A stretch of 64,000 nt of DNA from JACDHG01 sp963811585 (GTDB lineage: Bacteria; Actinomycetota; Actinomycetes; Propionibacteriales; Nocardioidaceae), in the NCBI GenBank assembly GCA_963811585.1, contig CAWERR010000004.1:1-64000 (forward strand). Direction: 5' to 3'. A program made the position numbers and the translations under genes. The notes beneath the pieces are model-generated. The model had not been told where the DNA came from. It was given only the letters and a program-made list of their open reading frames with translations, and searched no databases. This document shows positions 36,113 through 46,901 of this stretch, piece after piece (position 1 is the first letter of the stretch; each line of letters opens with the position of its first letter).

Positions 36113-36676
36113 TCACGCTCGGCGACCGTACCAGAGGATTGTCTCCCCGTACTTCCTCGATCGCATCCCCTCGAACCCCTCGGGCCACCGCCACGGAGCG
36201 CCTCGATGCGACCGCTCGACCACCACCAGTGCATCCGGCTGAAGCCAGGACTGCACACGGAGCTGCACGAGCAGATCGGCCACCTCGTCGGAGGCGAGCG
36301 GGTAGGGCGGGTCGAGGAACACCACGTCGAACGGCTGCCCGGCAGGGGCGCCCGCTGCCCAGCGCTCGGCGTGGGCCGCCACCACGGTGACGCCGCTCAG
36401 CCCGAGGGTGCGGGCGTTGGCACGGATCAGGGCGGCGGCGGCACGGTCGTGCTCCACGAGCGTCGCCGACGCGGCACCACGTGACAACGCCTCCAACCCG
36501 ACGGCGCCTGACCCGGCGTACACGTCGGGGACATGCCTGCCGGCGAGGGTGCCGAGCTCGGACTCGAGAGCGGAGAACAACGCCTCGCGGACCCGGTCTG
36601 CCGTCGGGCGGGTGGTGAGCCCGGACGGCGCCTTGATTCGGCGACCACCCACGCTGCCACCAATGATGCGAGTCAC
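36113..36676 (-). CDS. rsmD: 16S rRNA (guanine966-N2)-methyltransferase RsmD
   Basis: 187 residues. MTRIIGGSVGGRRI...PTADRVREALFSAL is the family start. The SAM-binding VYAGSGAVGLEALSRGA and the catalytic VFLDPPYPL are present. The ATG overlaps the recG stop by four bases; coaD follows after 86 bp. Confidence 0.95.
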   Translation of the reverse strand: MTRIIGGSVGGRRIKAPSGLTTRPTADRVREALFSALESELGTLAGRHVPDVYAGSGAVGLEALSRGAASATLVEHDRAAAALIRANARTLGLSGVTVVAAHAERWAAGAPAGQPFDVVFLDPPYPLASDEVADLLVQLRVQSWLQPDALVVVERSHRGAPWRWPEGFEGMRSRKYGETILWYGRRA

Positions 36677-38873
36677 GACTTCTCCAGGTAGCCGGCCTGT
36701 TCGGTAGCGAGCAGTTCGGCGACGGCGGCGGCCAAGGCCGGGTGACGCTCGAGGCTCGGGTCGGCTTCGACCACAGTGTCGGCGGCAGTGCGTGCCGACA
36801 CGATGACGTCCTCGTCTCGGAGCACCGAAAGGAGCCGGAGGCTCGAGCGCCGACCGGACTGGCTGGCGCCGAGCACGTCACCCTCACGGCGGCTCTCTAG
36901 GTCGAGCCGGGCGAGCTCGAACCCGTCGCCGGTCGCCGCCACGCCTTCGACGCGGTCCCTCGCCTTCGACTCGTGGGGAGCGTCGGTGACCAGCAGGCAG
37001 AGGCCAGCCGCGGTGCCCCGCCCGACCCGGCCGCGCAGCTGATGGAGCTGAGACACACCGAAGCGGTCAGCGTCGAGGACGACCATCACGGAGGCGTTCG
37101 GTACGTCGACGCCGACCTCGATGACCGTCGTGGCGACGAGGACCTCGATCTCGCCGGCCGCGAACTGGCGCATCGTCTTGTCCTTCTCGTCGACCGGCAG
37201 CCGTCCGTGCAGGATCCCCATTCGGATGCCTGACAGCGGTCCCTCGGCTAGCCGATCAGCGACGTCGACAAGGGCGAGCGGCGGTCGGCGACCTTCGGGA
37301 GCATCTGGGTCGTCCGGAGCCTCCTCAGTCGCCGGCTCAGTGGCGTCGGCGCCGATGCGCGGACAGACGACGTACGCCTGGTGGCCCTTGCCCACCTCTT
37401 CGCGGATGCGTTGCCAGGCGCGGTCAAGCCACTCCGGCAGCTCGGCCGTGGGCACCACGGTCGTCTGGATCGGCACTCGACCAACGGGCAGCTCCCGCAG
37501 CGTCGACACGTCGAGGTCGCCGAAGACGGTCATCGCAACCGTGCGAGGTATCGGCGTCGCGGTCATGACTAATACGTGTGGGGAGCCCGACCCTCCTTTG
37601 CTGGTCAGGGCGGCACGCTGCTCGACGCCGAACCGGTGCTGCTCGTCGACCACGACCATGCCGAGCTCGGCGAACTGCACGCCTTCCTCGAGCAGGGCAT
37701 GGGTTCCGATGATGATCCCAGCTGCCCCGGACGCCACGTTGGCCAGCGCCTGGCGTCGTCGTGCCGCGGTCATCGAGCCAGTGACGAGCTCGACAGAGGT
37801 CGCGTCGTCCGCGCCGCCGAGCATCCCGCCCTCAGCCATCGCGCCGAGCAGCGCGACGATCGATCGGTGGTGCTGCGCGGCGAGCACCTCGGTGGGTGCC
37901 AGCAGGGCCGTCTGTCCGCCGCTGTCGATGACCTGGAGCATCGCGCGCAGTGCCACCACGGTCTTGCCAGAGCCGACCTCGCCCTGGAGCAGGCGGTGCA
38001 TCGGATGGGCGCGGGTCAGATCTGCTGCTAGCTCCTCGCCGATCTCGTGCTGCCCGTCCGTGAGGTCGAACGGGAGCCTGGCGTCGAACTGGTCCGCGAG
38101 CCCACCCTTCTTCCCGGCGCGGGGCACCGCCGCCATGGCCAGGGTCGCTTGCCGCCGCTGCGCCAGGATCGTCTGAAGCAGGAACGCCTCATCGAAACGC
38201 AGCCGGGCCTGGGCACGCTTGAAGTGGCGGCGGTCGTCGGGCTGGTGGATCGCCCGGATCGCCTCGTCATACGGCATCAGCGAGCGAGGTCGTACGTCGT
38301 CGGGCATCGGGTCGGGGATCTCGTCGAGGATGACGAGCGTCTGCTCCACGGTCTGGCGGATCGCCTCCGAGGTCACCGACGACGTCGCCGGGTATATGGG
38401 GATCCACCGGGGGAACTCGCGGCCGGCATACTCCTCCAGGTCGGATCCCACACCCAGGATCTCGCACGTCGGATGGGCGAGCTGGCGCGGTTGCGGTAGA
38501 CGCCGACCTTGCCGCTGAGCACCGCAATCGTGCCTGGCGGGAGCTGCTTGACTCGCCACGGCTGCCTGAAGAACGTCAAGGTCAGGTCGCGCTCACCGTC
38601 GGTGACGATGACCTCGGTGCGAACCCCGAGCTTGGAGGTGCCTTTCTGCTTGTAGTCGTAGTTCTTCACCGTGAGCATCTTCGCGACCACGGTCACGTGC
38701 TCGTCGATCTGCAGGTCGGAGAAGTCGCTCAGCTCGCCCGCATCGTGCAGGGCGCGCGGGTAGTGGGCCAGCAGGTCGCCGACCGTCTCGAACTCGAGCG
38801 ACTTCGTCATCGCCTTGAGGGTCTTGCCGCCGACCACGCGGTCGATCTTGCTGCGCAGGGTTATGGCCGGCAC
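36673..38873 (-). CDS. recG: ATP-dependent DNA helicase RecG (one frameshift)
   Basis: Remodels stalled forks and Holliday junctions. GTG 38873 uses the final G of the DAK2 gene's TAG stop. The wedge (OB-fold) domain is in the first 170 residues (VVGGKTLKAMTKSLEFETVGDLLAHYP, FFRQPWRVKQLPPGT). One missing C near 38490 shifts the frame at GVYRNRA/QLAHPTCEI. The helicase core has LLQGEVGSGKTVVALRA, VVVDEQHRFGVEQR, VMTATPIPRTVAM and QLRGRVGRG. About 733 residues after correction. Confidence 0.95.
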
Positions 38874-40504
38874 TACTCGACTCCGATGAGCAGCGGGTAG
38901 CGTGCCTGACCCCCCTCGTAGACGACCACGTCGACCTCGGGACGGGTACGTCGCACGTGCGCCTCGACGTACTCCACCAAGTCGTCGGTGGCATCGGACC
39001 CGCGCACCAGGGTGACCATCTCGCCGCCACCGGACAGCAGCCGCTCGAGCACGTCGATCGCGACGGGCTCGAGTGCGTCTCCGACCACGGCGAAGTCGCC
39101 CTCCACGACGCCGAGGCTGTCGCCGGCACGACACGGCCCAGCCATCGTCATCGCGTCCTTGACCGCGATCGTGACCGCGCCGTGCCTGGTGTGACCGGCA
39201 GCCGACGTCATGTGCACCACGTCGTCGTCGAAGCTGCGGGCCGGGTCGTGGACTGCAACGGCCGCCAGACCCTGCACTTGGGCGCGCGTCGGGATCACCG
39301 CCGCACGCACTCCGAGATCGCGTGCGGCGCTGGCGGCGGCTTCGGCGACGGCAACCGTGTCGGCGTCGTTGGGCAGCACGATGACCTCTCCACAGCCACT
39401 TTGGCGGATCGCGTCGAGGATCTCGCCGGTGGAGCATCGGCGTCCCGGTCCGCCGCGGACCACCACCGAGTGGGCAGCGGTGAACAGCGATGCGAGCCCG
39501 TCGCCCGCTGCCACCACCACGACACCGCGACCGCCGACAACCTGCGGGTGCGAGACGCGGCGCTGAGCGACCTGCTCGGCGAAATGGGTCACCCGCACTC
39601 GGTGCGGCCGGCCGGCCTCGATGCCGGCTTCGACGGCTGCGCCTACGTCGTCGACATGCACATGGACGTTCCACAGGCCGTCACCGCCGACGACAACGAG
39701 CGAGTCACCGAGCGGCGCGAGTCGCTCTCGCAAGGTGGCGACCGCTGCCGCATCCGCGTCGAGGAGGTACATCACCTCGTAGCCAGGGCCGTCCGGTGAC
39801 AGGTCCCCGGGCGTGATCGTCGGCGCCGGGAGTTGAGCAGACCGGCGCTGCTGCCCGGCCGGGCGCTTCCCGGTTAGTGCTTCCTCGGCGGCGTCGAGGA
39901 TGACGCAGAGGCCGCGCCCGCCAGCGTCGACGACGCCGGCGAGGGCCAGTGTCTCCAGCTGCTCGGGCGTCCGTGCCAATGCCACCCGGGCGGCACTGGC
40001 AGCGTTCTTCACGACGTAACCCATCTGGGCCGCAAGGTCCTCGGGTGCTCCGGGCACTGCTGCCTGCGCGGCCTCTGCGGCCGCCCGCGCCACGGTCAGC
40101 ATGGTGCCCTCGACCGGCTCGGCCACGGCGTCGTACGCCGCATCGGCGGCCAGCGTTAACGTGTCGGCGATGAGCTGGCCGGGCTTCGTCGGGTCGCCGC
40201 GCAGCAGCCCGTCGGCACCCGCCCGCATCAGCTGCGACAAGATCACTCCAGAGTTGCCGCGTGCCCCCAGCAGCGCACCACGCGCGAACACCGTCAGCGC
40301 GGTGACGAGAGACGACCGCTCGGAGTCGAGGATGGCCTGCCTGGCCGCCTCGAACGTCAGGTAGAGATTCGTGCCCGTGTCGCCGTCGGGGACAGGGAAG
40401 ACGTTGAGGGCGTCGATCTCCTCGCGAGCCTCGCCGAGCGCGGTGAGAGTGAGGTCGCACCAGCGAAGCAGCAGCGCTACCTCGGGTGACTCGCTCACGG
40501 TCAT
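38873..40504 (-). CDS. DAK2 domain-containing protein (DhaL/FakA-like)
   Basis: 543 residues from ATG 40504. The N-terminal DhaL fold holds the Mg-ATP motif NVFPVPDGDTGTNLYLT and ARGNSGVILSQL. The middle and C-terminal parts match the YloV/FakA kinase-like architecture, where a DegV partner supplies fatty acid. No degV lies here. In actinobacteria this gene is conserved upstream of recG. The frame is clean. A longer ORF to 40699 is the 5' non-coding region. Confidence 0.9.
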   Translation of the reverse strand: MTVSESPEVALLLRWCDLTLTALGEAREEIDALNVFPVPDGDTGTNLYLTFEAARQAILDSERSSLVTALTVFARGALLGARGNSGVILSQLMRAGADGLLRGDPTKPGQLIADTLTLAADAAYDAVAEPVEGTMLTVARAAAEAAQAAVPGAPEDLAAQMGYVVKNAASAARVALARTPEQLETLALAGVVDAGGRGLCVILDAAEEALTGKRPAGQQRRSAQLPAPTITPGDLSPDGPGYEVMYLLDADAAAVATLRERLAPLGDSLVVVGGDGLWNVHVHVDDVGAAVEAGIEAGRPHRVRVTHFAEQVAQRRVSHPQVVGGRGVVVVAAGDGLASLFTAAHSVVVRGGPGRRCSTGEILDAIRQSGCGEVIVLPNDADTVAVAEAAASAARDLGVRAAVIPTRAQVQGLAAVAVHDPARSFDDDVVHMTSAAGHTRHGAVTIAVKDAMTMAGPCRAGDSLGVVEGDFAVVGDALEPVAIDVLERLLSGGGEMVTLVRGSDATDDLVEYVEAHVRRTRPEVDVVVYEGGQARYPLLIGVE

Positions 40505-40732
40505 GGTCCTTGGGTCGAGGCGCAGGGCGCCGGTCGGAGGCTGCTCGAGGTATGTCGCGGCGCCGCCCTGGGTGGGCGCAACGGCTCGCCGAAGCCAGCG
40601 GGGTTCTGCGGCACACCCTAACGCCGCAGCCGCCCGCCGGCGTGCCTGGACACCAACCCTTGCGTCCGTGCCACCGGTCGCCCCAGCGCTCCCCCGCACG
40701 GACGCAAGGAGCAGGCGGGTGCTCGATTGGCG

Positions 40733-40782
40733 TCGCCGCTGCGCGATCCGTTATTCTTGTGCGGTTGCCCGGTTTCCGGGCA
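40733..40782 (+). promoter_or_regulatory. rpmB promoter and leader hairpin
   Basis: In the 323-bp divergent gap between the DAK2 gene and rpmB, TATTCT (40752-40757) is a good -10, with TTGGCG about 19 bp upstream. Ten bases after the -10 a perfect hairpin TGCCCGG-ttt-CCGGGCA (40766-40782) would sit at the very 5' end of the rpmB mRNA. The rest of the gap shows nothing recognisable. Confidence 0.5.
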
Positions 40783-40827
40783 GCACCCTGAAACCCGACT
40801 CACCCCCTTGATTTCCAGGAGTTACTC

Positions 40828-41013
40828 GTGGCTGCCGTCTGCGACATCTGCGCAAAGAAGCCCGGCTTCGGTAACAACCGTCCGTGGTCGCGCAAGATCA
40901 CCAAGCGTCGCTTCAACCCCAACATCCAGCGGGTGCGTGCCACTGTCGCCGGCTCCCCGAAGCGACTGAACGTCTGCACCTCCTGTTTGAAGGCAGGCAA
41001 GGTCACCCGCTGA
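40828..41013 (+). CDS. rpmB: 50S ribosomal protein L28
   Basis: 61 residues from GTG with an AGGAG. AVCDICAKKPGFGNNRPWS and RFNPNIQRVRA are L28 motifs. Cysteines CDIC and CTSC form the zinc-binding version. The only plus-strand gene in this stretch. It ends in a strong terminator. Confidence 0.95.
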   Translation: MAAVCDICAKKPGFGNNRPWSRKITKRRFNPNIQRVRATVAGSPKRLNVCTSCLKAGKVTR

Positions 41014-41034
41014 CCTGAGCCATCCCCATCGCAC

Positions 41035-41064
41035 GCCCCGAGCCGTCGGCTCGGGGCGTTTGTG
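41035..41064 (+). terminator. rpmB terminator
   Basis: GCCCCGAGCC-gtc-GGCTCGGGGC (10-bp stem) followed by gtttgtg. Confidence 0.8.
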
Positions 41065-41083
41065 ATGGATGGGACCCGCGACT

Positions 41084-41590
41084 TCATCTGACAGATCGAC
41101 GCGCGGCAGCCGTCGAGGCGGCCATCGCAACTCCGGAGCCGATCACCAGCCAGATCGTCCAGCGGGTGTCGACGATGTCCTCGGAGAACGTCACGACCAA
41201 GGTCGCGAACGCCGCCAGGCTGCCGAGTAGCGCTGACCAGCCTACGATTCGCAGCAGCAGCCGAAGGAAGCCTCGCCCGTACGCCGGTCCGTCGTCAGCC
41301 GCCGGCAACGCCTCGTCGCACGCAACAACGACCACCCAGGCAACTCCCGCGAGCGTCAGCACCAAGAGGAAGCAGGTCAGTCCTGCTGCCGCGGCGAGCC
41401 CAGGCCGGTCGGTGTCGAGGCCAAGCCGCGCGAGTCGTGCGAGCGTGGCCCGCTCACCAGGGTCGTCCGGGTTCTCAGCGACGTCGACCAACAACCCGGC
41501 GACGATCGCGACAGCCGCAGGGCCGAGACGGACCGCCGCAACCAAAGCGGCCAGCCGGGAGGTGAACGGTTCGCTCGGGTGCTCGGACAC
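41084..41590 (-). CDS. Small multi-pass membrane protein
   Basis: 168 residues with hydrophobic helices at AAVAIVAGLLVDVA, GLTCFLLVLTLAGVAWVVVVA, IVGWSALLGSLAAFATLVVTF and TIWLVIGSGVAMAAS. There is no recognised family. It lies alone between rpmB and thiL; the frame is clean. Confidence 0.7.
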   Translation of the reverse strand: MSEHPSEPFTSRLAALVAAVRLGPAAVAIVAGLLVDVAENPDDPGERATLARLARLGLDTDRPGLAAAAGLTCFLLVLTLAGVAWVVVVACDEALPAADDGPAYGRGFLRLLLRIVGWSALLGSLAAFATLVVTFSEDIVDTRWTIWLVIGSGVAMAASTAAARRSVR

Positions 41591-41616
41591 ACGATCAGAC
41601 TATGCGCCGACTGGCG

Positions 41617-42606
41617 CTACTCGGCTGGTTCCATCAGCGGAAGTGCTGGTGGCCTGCCGACGTCGTCGTACGGCGCGCCGTCCACGGTGACGGCACCGGT
41701 CTCGCCTGCCGTCGAGCACCCGTCCGATCGGCCCGCCAGGTGCTGCGGCAGCGTCGGCGTCGGCGGGAACGTCGCGACCAGGCCGTAGTCGTCGCCGCCG
41801 GTGAGCACGAAGGTCAGCGGGTCCACGCCCATCGCGGCCCCGACGGCCTGCAGCGGCTCGGGGACGTCGAAGCGCCGACGAGTCGACGTCGATCGCGACA
41901 CCACTCGCCGTCGGCGACGTGGCCGAGGTCCTGCAGCAGGCCGTCGCTGACGTCGATCATCGCGGTCGCGCCGAGCTCGGCCGCCTGCGGGCCGGCGTCG
42001 TACGGCGGCTCCGGCCGGCGATGCGCGTCGACCACCACACGCGGTGACCGGAACCCGCGCCCGAGCACGTGGAAGCCGGCGCCGGCCCAGCCCTGGCGGC
42101 CGGCCAGGGCGACGACGTCGCCCGGCTGGGCGCCCGACCGGCGTACGACGCCGTGCTCGCAGACGCCGAGGGCCGTCGACGCTGATCATGATCAGCGTCG
42201 GCCTGCGTCAGGTCTCCGCCGACGATGCTGGCGCCGACCAGGGCGGCCTCGGCGGCGAGGCCGTCGGCGAACTCCAGCGCCCAGGCGGCGTCGAGGTCGG
42301 CCGGGGCACCGAGTCCGACGAGCAGCGCCGTGGCGCGGCCGCCCATCGCGTTGATGTCGGAGAGGTTCTCGGCGGCCGCCTTGTGGCCGATGTCGGCCGC
42401 CGACGACCAGTCGAGCCGGAAGTGCCGGTTCTGCACGAGCAGGTCGACCGACGCGACGACCGTCGCCGTCCGACGCGCACGACGGCGGCGTCGTCGCCCG
42501 GCCCCGACCACGACGTCGTCGGACTGCGCGAACCGCGACGTCAGAGCACGCGACCAGGCCGAACTCGCCGACGTCGCCAGAGCGATCCGGACAAGTCCTC
42601 GGTCAT
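41617..42606 (-). CDS. thiL: Thiamine-monophosphate kinase ThiL (several frameshifts)
   Basis: Phosphorylates thiamine phosphate to thiamine diphosphate. ATG 42606. Segments in successive frames: GEFGLVA, FAQSDDVVVGAGDDAAVV, ASVDLLVQNRHFRLDWSS, IGHKAAAENLSDINAMGG, GASIVGGDLTQA, MIDVSDGLLQDLGHVAD and LTFVLTGGDDYGLVATFP. At least five indels. It stops at 41617. Confidence 0.88.
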
Positions 42607-42734
42607 GGCGCGTGCCTCCTCAGCTGTGCCGGGCGGGGTGGCCTCGCTTTCGCCGTGCCGCGTTCTGTGACAACCTAACCAGGCAGTAGCGTGATCACCT
42701 CGTCACCGACACGACGAGCTCGCGGGAGGTCCAC

Positions 42735-42973
42735 ATGGTGGTTCAGGCCTACATCCTCATCCAGACCGAGGTCGGCAAGGCTGCCGACGTGGCCAAGTCG
42801 ATCGCCGAGGTCAAGCGGTGTGACGCTCGCCGAGGACGTGACCGGTCCGTACGACGTGATCGTCCGCGCCGAGGCCCGCAACGTCGACGAGCTGGGCAAG
42901 CTCGTCGTCGCGCAAGGTGCAGGCCATCGACGGCATCACCCGCACCCTCACCTGCCCGGTCGTCCACATCTGA
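42735..42973 (+). CDS. Stand-alone Lrp/AsnC ligand-binding (RAM) domain protein (frameshifted)
   Basis: About 78 residues after correction: VVQAYILIQTEVGKAADVAKSIAEV, GVTLAEDVTGPYDVIVRAEARNVDELGKLVV, then the C-terminal IDGITRTLTCPVVHI. It has no helix-turn-helix, so it is the RAM-only type that binds amino acids or co-assembles with Lrp regulators. Two small indels (about 42818 and 42917). Confidence 0.85.
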
Positions 42974-43049
42974 GCGCTCCGTGTCTCGAGTCTGCCCACG
43001 ACGCCCGACCGCACGTGCATCGCGTCCGCGCTCGGGGTCTGCGTCGCTC

Positions 43050-43560
43050 ATGTCTCGGCGGCGTCGCGTGCTGCGCGGCTGCAGCGCCGGCTGCTCGGCG
43101 CGACCGGTCGACGGGTCGACGCCGCCCGACCGACGATCCCGGCGCGGTCGAGTCCTGCGAGCAGCTCGTCGCCGAGCTGCCCGACGAGGTCGCTCGACGA
43201 GCCGAGTCGCGACATCGAACCCGCCGACGCGGCTGGCCGCCGCCTGGGGCAGATCCGGCGATCGTGCTGCGCTGCGGCGTCGACCGAGCCTGCGGCGCTG
43301 ATCGACGACCTCCGCAGTGCCTCGTCGTCAACGACGTCGACTGGTTCGCCACGCAGGACGGCGAGGCCGACCTGACGCGACCCCGCCGGACGGCACCGTG
43401 CGGTTCACGACCGTCGGTCGGAGCGCGTAACGTCGAGGTGTCCGTGCCCGACGAAGTGGACAGCCCGCCGGCCGATGCGCTGACCGACTGTCGCGACGCC
43501 GTCGCAGCGCAACACCGACGTGCGACCAGCCCGTGCCAGTCGACGCCCTGCGACGCAGGC
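43050..43560 (+). CDS. DUF3515 family protein (frameshifted)
   Basis: An actinobacterial envelope protein of unknown role found beside ddl and thiL. The start (MSRRRRVLRGCSAG) looks like a lipoprotein or membrane signal but is damaged. The body shows CEQLVAELPDEVA, GDPAIVLRCGV, QCLVVNDVDWFATQD, NVEVSVPDEV and DALTD over several frames. The end is approximate. Confidence 0.7.
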
Positions 43561-43566
43561 GGCAGG

Positions 43567-44696
43567 TCAGCGCAGTCCGGCCGACCGCTGCAGCGCGAGC
43601 GCGATCAGCCGGTGACACCAGCTCGGGATAGTCGACACCTGACTCGGCCCACATCCGCGGGTACATCGACGCCGGGGTGAAGCCGGGCATCGTGTTGATC
43701 TCGTTGATCGTCAGCCGGCCGTCGTGCCGCAGGAAGAAGTCGACCCGCGCCAGACCCTCGCAGTCCGAGCGCGTCGAACGCCGCGCACCGACAGCCGCTG
43801 GATCTCCGTCGGTGACCTCCGTCGGCAGGTCGGCGGGCACCTCGAGCGTGACGCCCTCCTCGCCGAGGTACTTGGCCGCGAAGTCGTAGAACTCGTGGTC
43901 GCCGTAGCCGGTGATCTCCGCGACCACGCTCGCGTCGGCGCCGCCGTCGAGCCGCTCGAGCACCCCGCACTCGACCTCGCGGCGCCCCGGTCGCCGCGGC
44001 CTCGACGATCACCTTGGGGTCGAACTCGCGCGCGTGCTCGATCGGCCGCGTCCAGCCCGTCCGCGGTCGTCGACCTTCGAGATGCCCAGGCTCGACCCAC
44101 CGCGGGCCGGCTTCACGAACACCGGATAGCCCAAGCGCCTCGACGGACTCGCGCACGGCTGCCGGGTCGCTCTCCCACTCGCGCGGCTTGATCGACGACG
44201 TACGGCGTGACGGGCAGACCGGCACCGGCGAGCACCAGCTTCATGTAGTGCTTGTCCATGCCGACCGCCGACGCGAGCACGCCCGAGCCGACGTAGCGGA
44301 TGCCGGCGATCTCGAACAGTCCCTGGATCGTGCCGTCCTCGCCCCACGGCCCGTGCAGCAGCGGGAACACGACGTCGACCTCGCCGAGCTCGCTGCGGCG
44401 TCTCGCCCGGGCTCGGCGACGGTGATCTCGCGCCGGCTCGGGTCCTGGCTGACGACGACCGGCAGCGCCGACGCCGTCGACCTCGGGCTCGTGGCTGGCG
44501 GTCAGCGCCAGCCGCTCGGGGTCGTCGGACTCGAGCACCCAGCTTGCCGTCGCGGCTGATCCCGATCGGCACGACGTCGTACGCGTCGCGTGTCGATCGC
44601 CGGCAGCACGCTGGCCGCGGTCGCGCAGGAGACGGCGTGCTCGCTGGACCGGCCGCCGAACACGACGGCGATGCGGGGCTTTCCGGAGGCGCTCAT
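43567..44696 (-). CDS. ddl: D-alanine--D-alanine ligase (several frameshifts)
   Basis: Makes the D-Ala-D-Ala dipeptide of peptidoglycan. ATG 44696: MSASGKPRIAVVFGGRSSEHAVS. Further blocks: YDVVPIGISRDGKL, VVFPLLHGPWGEDGTIQGLFEI, YVGSGVLASAVGMDKHYMK, FVKPARGGSSLGISKVDD, the metal-binding INEINTMPGFTPASMYP, and the end LIALALQRSAGLR at 43567. At least six indels. Confidence 0.92.
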
Positions 44697-44725
44697 CGTG
44701 GCCCGACGCCTACTCTGCACGAACA

Positions 44726-45901
44726 ATGGCGAGCATGACAGCACACGACGCAGCCAGCGCCTGGTCGGAGCCGCAGACACCGTCGCGGTCAAGGCCGGAC
44801 GGCCCGCCGGCCGAGCCGGACGCAGCCGTTCAACGAGCCGCTCGACGATGGCGTCGACGTACGTCGCCGGCGGCGAGCGCGAGTACGGCCGCTACGCCAA
44901 CCCGACCTGGGAGGCGTTCGAGCAGGCCGTCGGCGAGCTCGAAGGCGGCCGAGCGCTCTCGTTCGCCTCGGGCATGGCCGCGGTGTCGACGGTGCTCGAC
45001 CTGGTCGCCGTCGGCGCGACCGTCGTCGCAGCGCGGCACTGCTACAACGGCACCCTGGTGCAGCTCGCCGACGCTGGAGCAGCGCGGCATGGTCAAGGTC
45101 GATGCTCGTCGACATCGACGACACCGACCAGGTCGATCGCGGCGCTCGACGACGACACGGCGCTTGCTGTGGATCGAGTCGCCGACCAACCCAGCGCTCG
45201 AGGTCGCCGACCTGCCGCGCTCTGATCGCGGCCGCGCACGAGGCCGGGTGCGATGGTCGTCGTCGACAACACGTTCGCGACCCCGCTGCGTCCAGCGCCC
45301 GCTCGTCGCTCGGCGCCGACGTCGTCGTGCACTCCGGCACGAAGTACCTCTCCGGCCACTCCGACGCCCTGATCGGGTTGGTCGTCACCGCCGACGACGA
45401 GATCTTCCGCGCCGTCGACGAGAAGCGCCGCGTCCGCGGCGCGCTGCCCGGCACGCTGGAGGCCTGGCTGGCCCTGCGCGGCCTGCGCACGCTGCCGCTG
45501 CGGGTCGAGCGCGCGCACGGCCAACGCCAGCGAGCTGGCACGGCGGCTCGAGGTGCATCCGGCGGTCGAGCGGGTCCGCTACCCCGGCTTCGGCGGCATC
45601 GTCGCGATCGAGGTGCGCGGCGGCGCCGATCGCCGCCGACCTCGTCACGCACGGCACGCGCCTGTGGGTGCACGCCACCAGCCTCGGCGGGGTCGAGTCG
45701 ACGATGGAGCGCCGCCGCCGCTGGCAGGGCGAGCCGGACACGATCCCCGACAGTCCTGATCCGGCTCAGCGTCGGCATCGAGGACGTCGACGACCTCTGG
45801 CGCGACCTCGCAGCCCTCACCGCGCCCTGCGACCGGCCGTCCCGCGATCGGTGCAACGCTCTCACGGCGTGCGAGGGCTGCCGCCGATCGCGAAGGTCTA
45901 G
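44726..45901 (+). CDS. Cys/Met-metabolism PLP enzyme (cystathionine gamma-lyase/synthase type; frameshifted)
   Basis: A pyridoxal-phosphate trans-sulfuration enzyme. Blocks: YGRYANPTWEAFEQAVGELEGG, ALSFASGMAAVSTVLDL, WIESPTNPALEVADLP, VVDNTFATPL, the PLP lysine in VVHSGTKYLSGHSDALIG, RGALPGTLEAWLALRGLRTLP, TSLGGVESTMERRRRW and IRLSVGIEDVDDLW. The exact reaction (lyase, synthase or beta-lyase) cannot be fixed. At least six indels. The end is approximate and overlaps the gpsA stop. Confidence 0.85.
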   Translation: MASMTAHDAASAWSEPQTPSRSRPDGPPAEPDAAVQRAARRWRRRTSPAASASTAATPTRPGRRSSRPSASSKAAERSRSPRAWPRCRRCSTWSPSARPSSQRGTATTAPWCSSPTLEQRGMVKVDARRHRRHRPGRSRRSTTTRRLLWIESPTNPALEVADLPRSDRGRARGRVRWSSSTTRSRPRCVQRPLVARRRRRRALRHEVPLRPLRRPDRVGRHRRRRDLPRRRREAPRPRRAARHAGGLAGPARPAHAAAAGRARARPTPASWHGGSRCIRRSSGSATPASAASSRSRCAAAPIAADLVTHGTRLWVHATSLGGVESTMERRRRWQGEPDTIPDSPDPAQRRHRGRRRPLARPRSPHRALRPAVPRSVQRSHGVRGLPPIAKV

Positions 45902-46901
45902 GCGCGTTCGGCCTTGGCGGCGCGGGAGATCAGCGCGCGAGCATCTCCTGCGGGGTCGGTCTCGCCGCGGATGAGGGCGGCGACGGCCTCGACGATCGGC
46001 ATCTCGACTCCGTTGCGGTCGGCCAGGTCGCGGATCGACTCGCACGACTTGACGCCTTCGGCGACCTGGCGGGTCGAGGCGGCGATCTCCTCGACGCTCA
46101 TGCCCCGGCCGAGCTTCTCGCCGAACGTCCGGTTGCGCGACAGCGACGACGAGCAGGTCGCCACCAGGTCGCCGAGACCGGCCAGGCCGGAGAACGTGTA
46201 CGGGTCGGCGCCGAGCGCCACGCCGAGGCGGGCCGTCTCGGCGAGCCCGCGCGTGATCACGGTCGCCGTCGAGTTGTCGCCGAAGCCGAGCCCGGACGCC
46301 ATCCCGACCGCCAGCGCGATCACGTTCTTGGTCGCGCCGCCGAGCTCGCAGCCGACGACGTCGGTGTTGGTGTACGGCCGGAACGCCGGGCTGTGGCAGC
46401 GCGCCTGCAGGAGCTCGGCGACCGACTCGTCGGCGCAGGCGATCACCGACGCAGCCGGCTGGCGGGCGGCGATCTCGTGCGAGAGGTTCGGGCCGGACAG
46501 CACGGCGACCCGGTCGTGGCCGATGCCGGCGACCTCCTCGATCACCTCGCTCATCCGCTTGGCGGTGCCGACCTCGACGCCCTTCATCAGGCTCATCAGC
46601 ACGGCGTCGTCGGGGATGTGCTCGGCCCAGTGCTCGAGGTTGGCGCGCAGCGACTGCGACGGCACCGCGAGCACGACGACGGAGGCGCCGGTGCAGCGCC
46701 TCCTCGGGGTCGTGGGTCGCCGTGATCGCGTCGGGCAGCTCGACGCCGGGCAGGTAGTCGGGGTTCTCGTGCGTCGTGTTGATCGTCGTCGCTGAGCTCC
46801 TCGCGTCGCGCCCACATCACGACGTCGTTGCCCGCGTCGGCGAGCACCAGCGAGAACGCCGTCCCCCACGAGCCGGAGCCGAACACGGCCACCTTGCTCA
46901 T
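45898..46901 (-). CDS. gpsA: Glycerol-3-phosphate dehydrogenase [NAD(P)+] (frameshifted start region)
   Basis: Makes sn-glycerol-3-phosphate for phospholipids. ATG 46901 with AAGGAG; MSKVAVFGSGSWGTAFSLVLADAG is the NAD(P) fold. The rest is intact in one frame: VVLAVPSQSLRANL, GPNLSHEIA, the catalytic Lys in LGGATKNVIALAVGM, and SGLAGLGDLVATCSSSLSRNRTFG. Two or so indels lie between 46680 and 46800. Its ATG overlaps the plsC stop, so phospholipid precursor synthesis and acylation are coupled. Confidence 0.94.
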
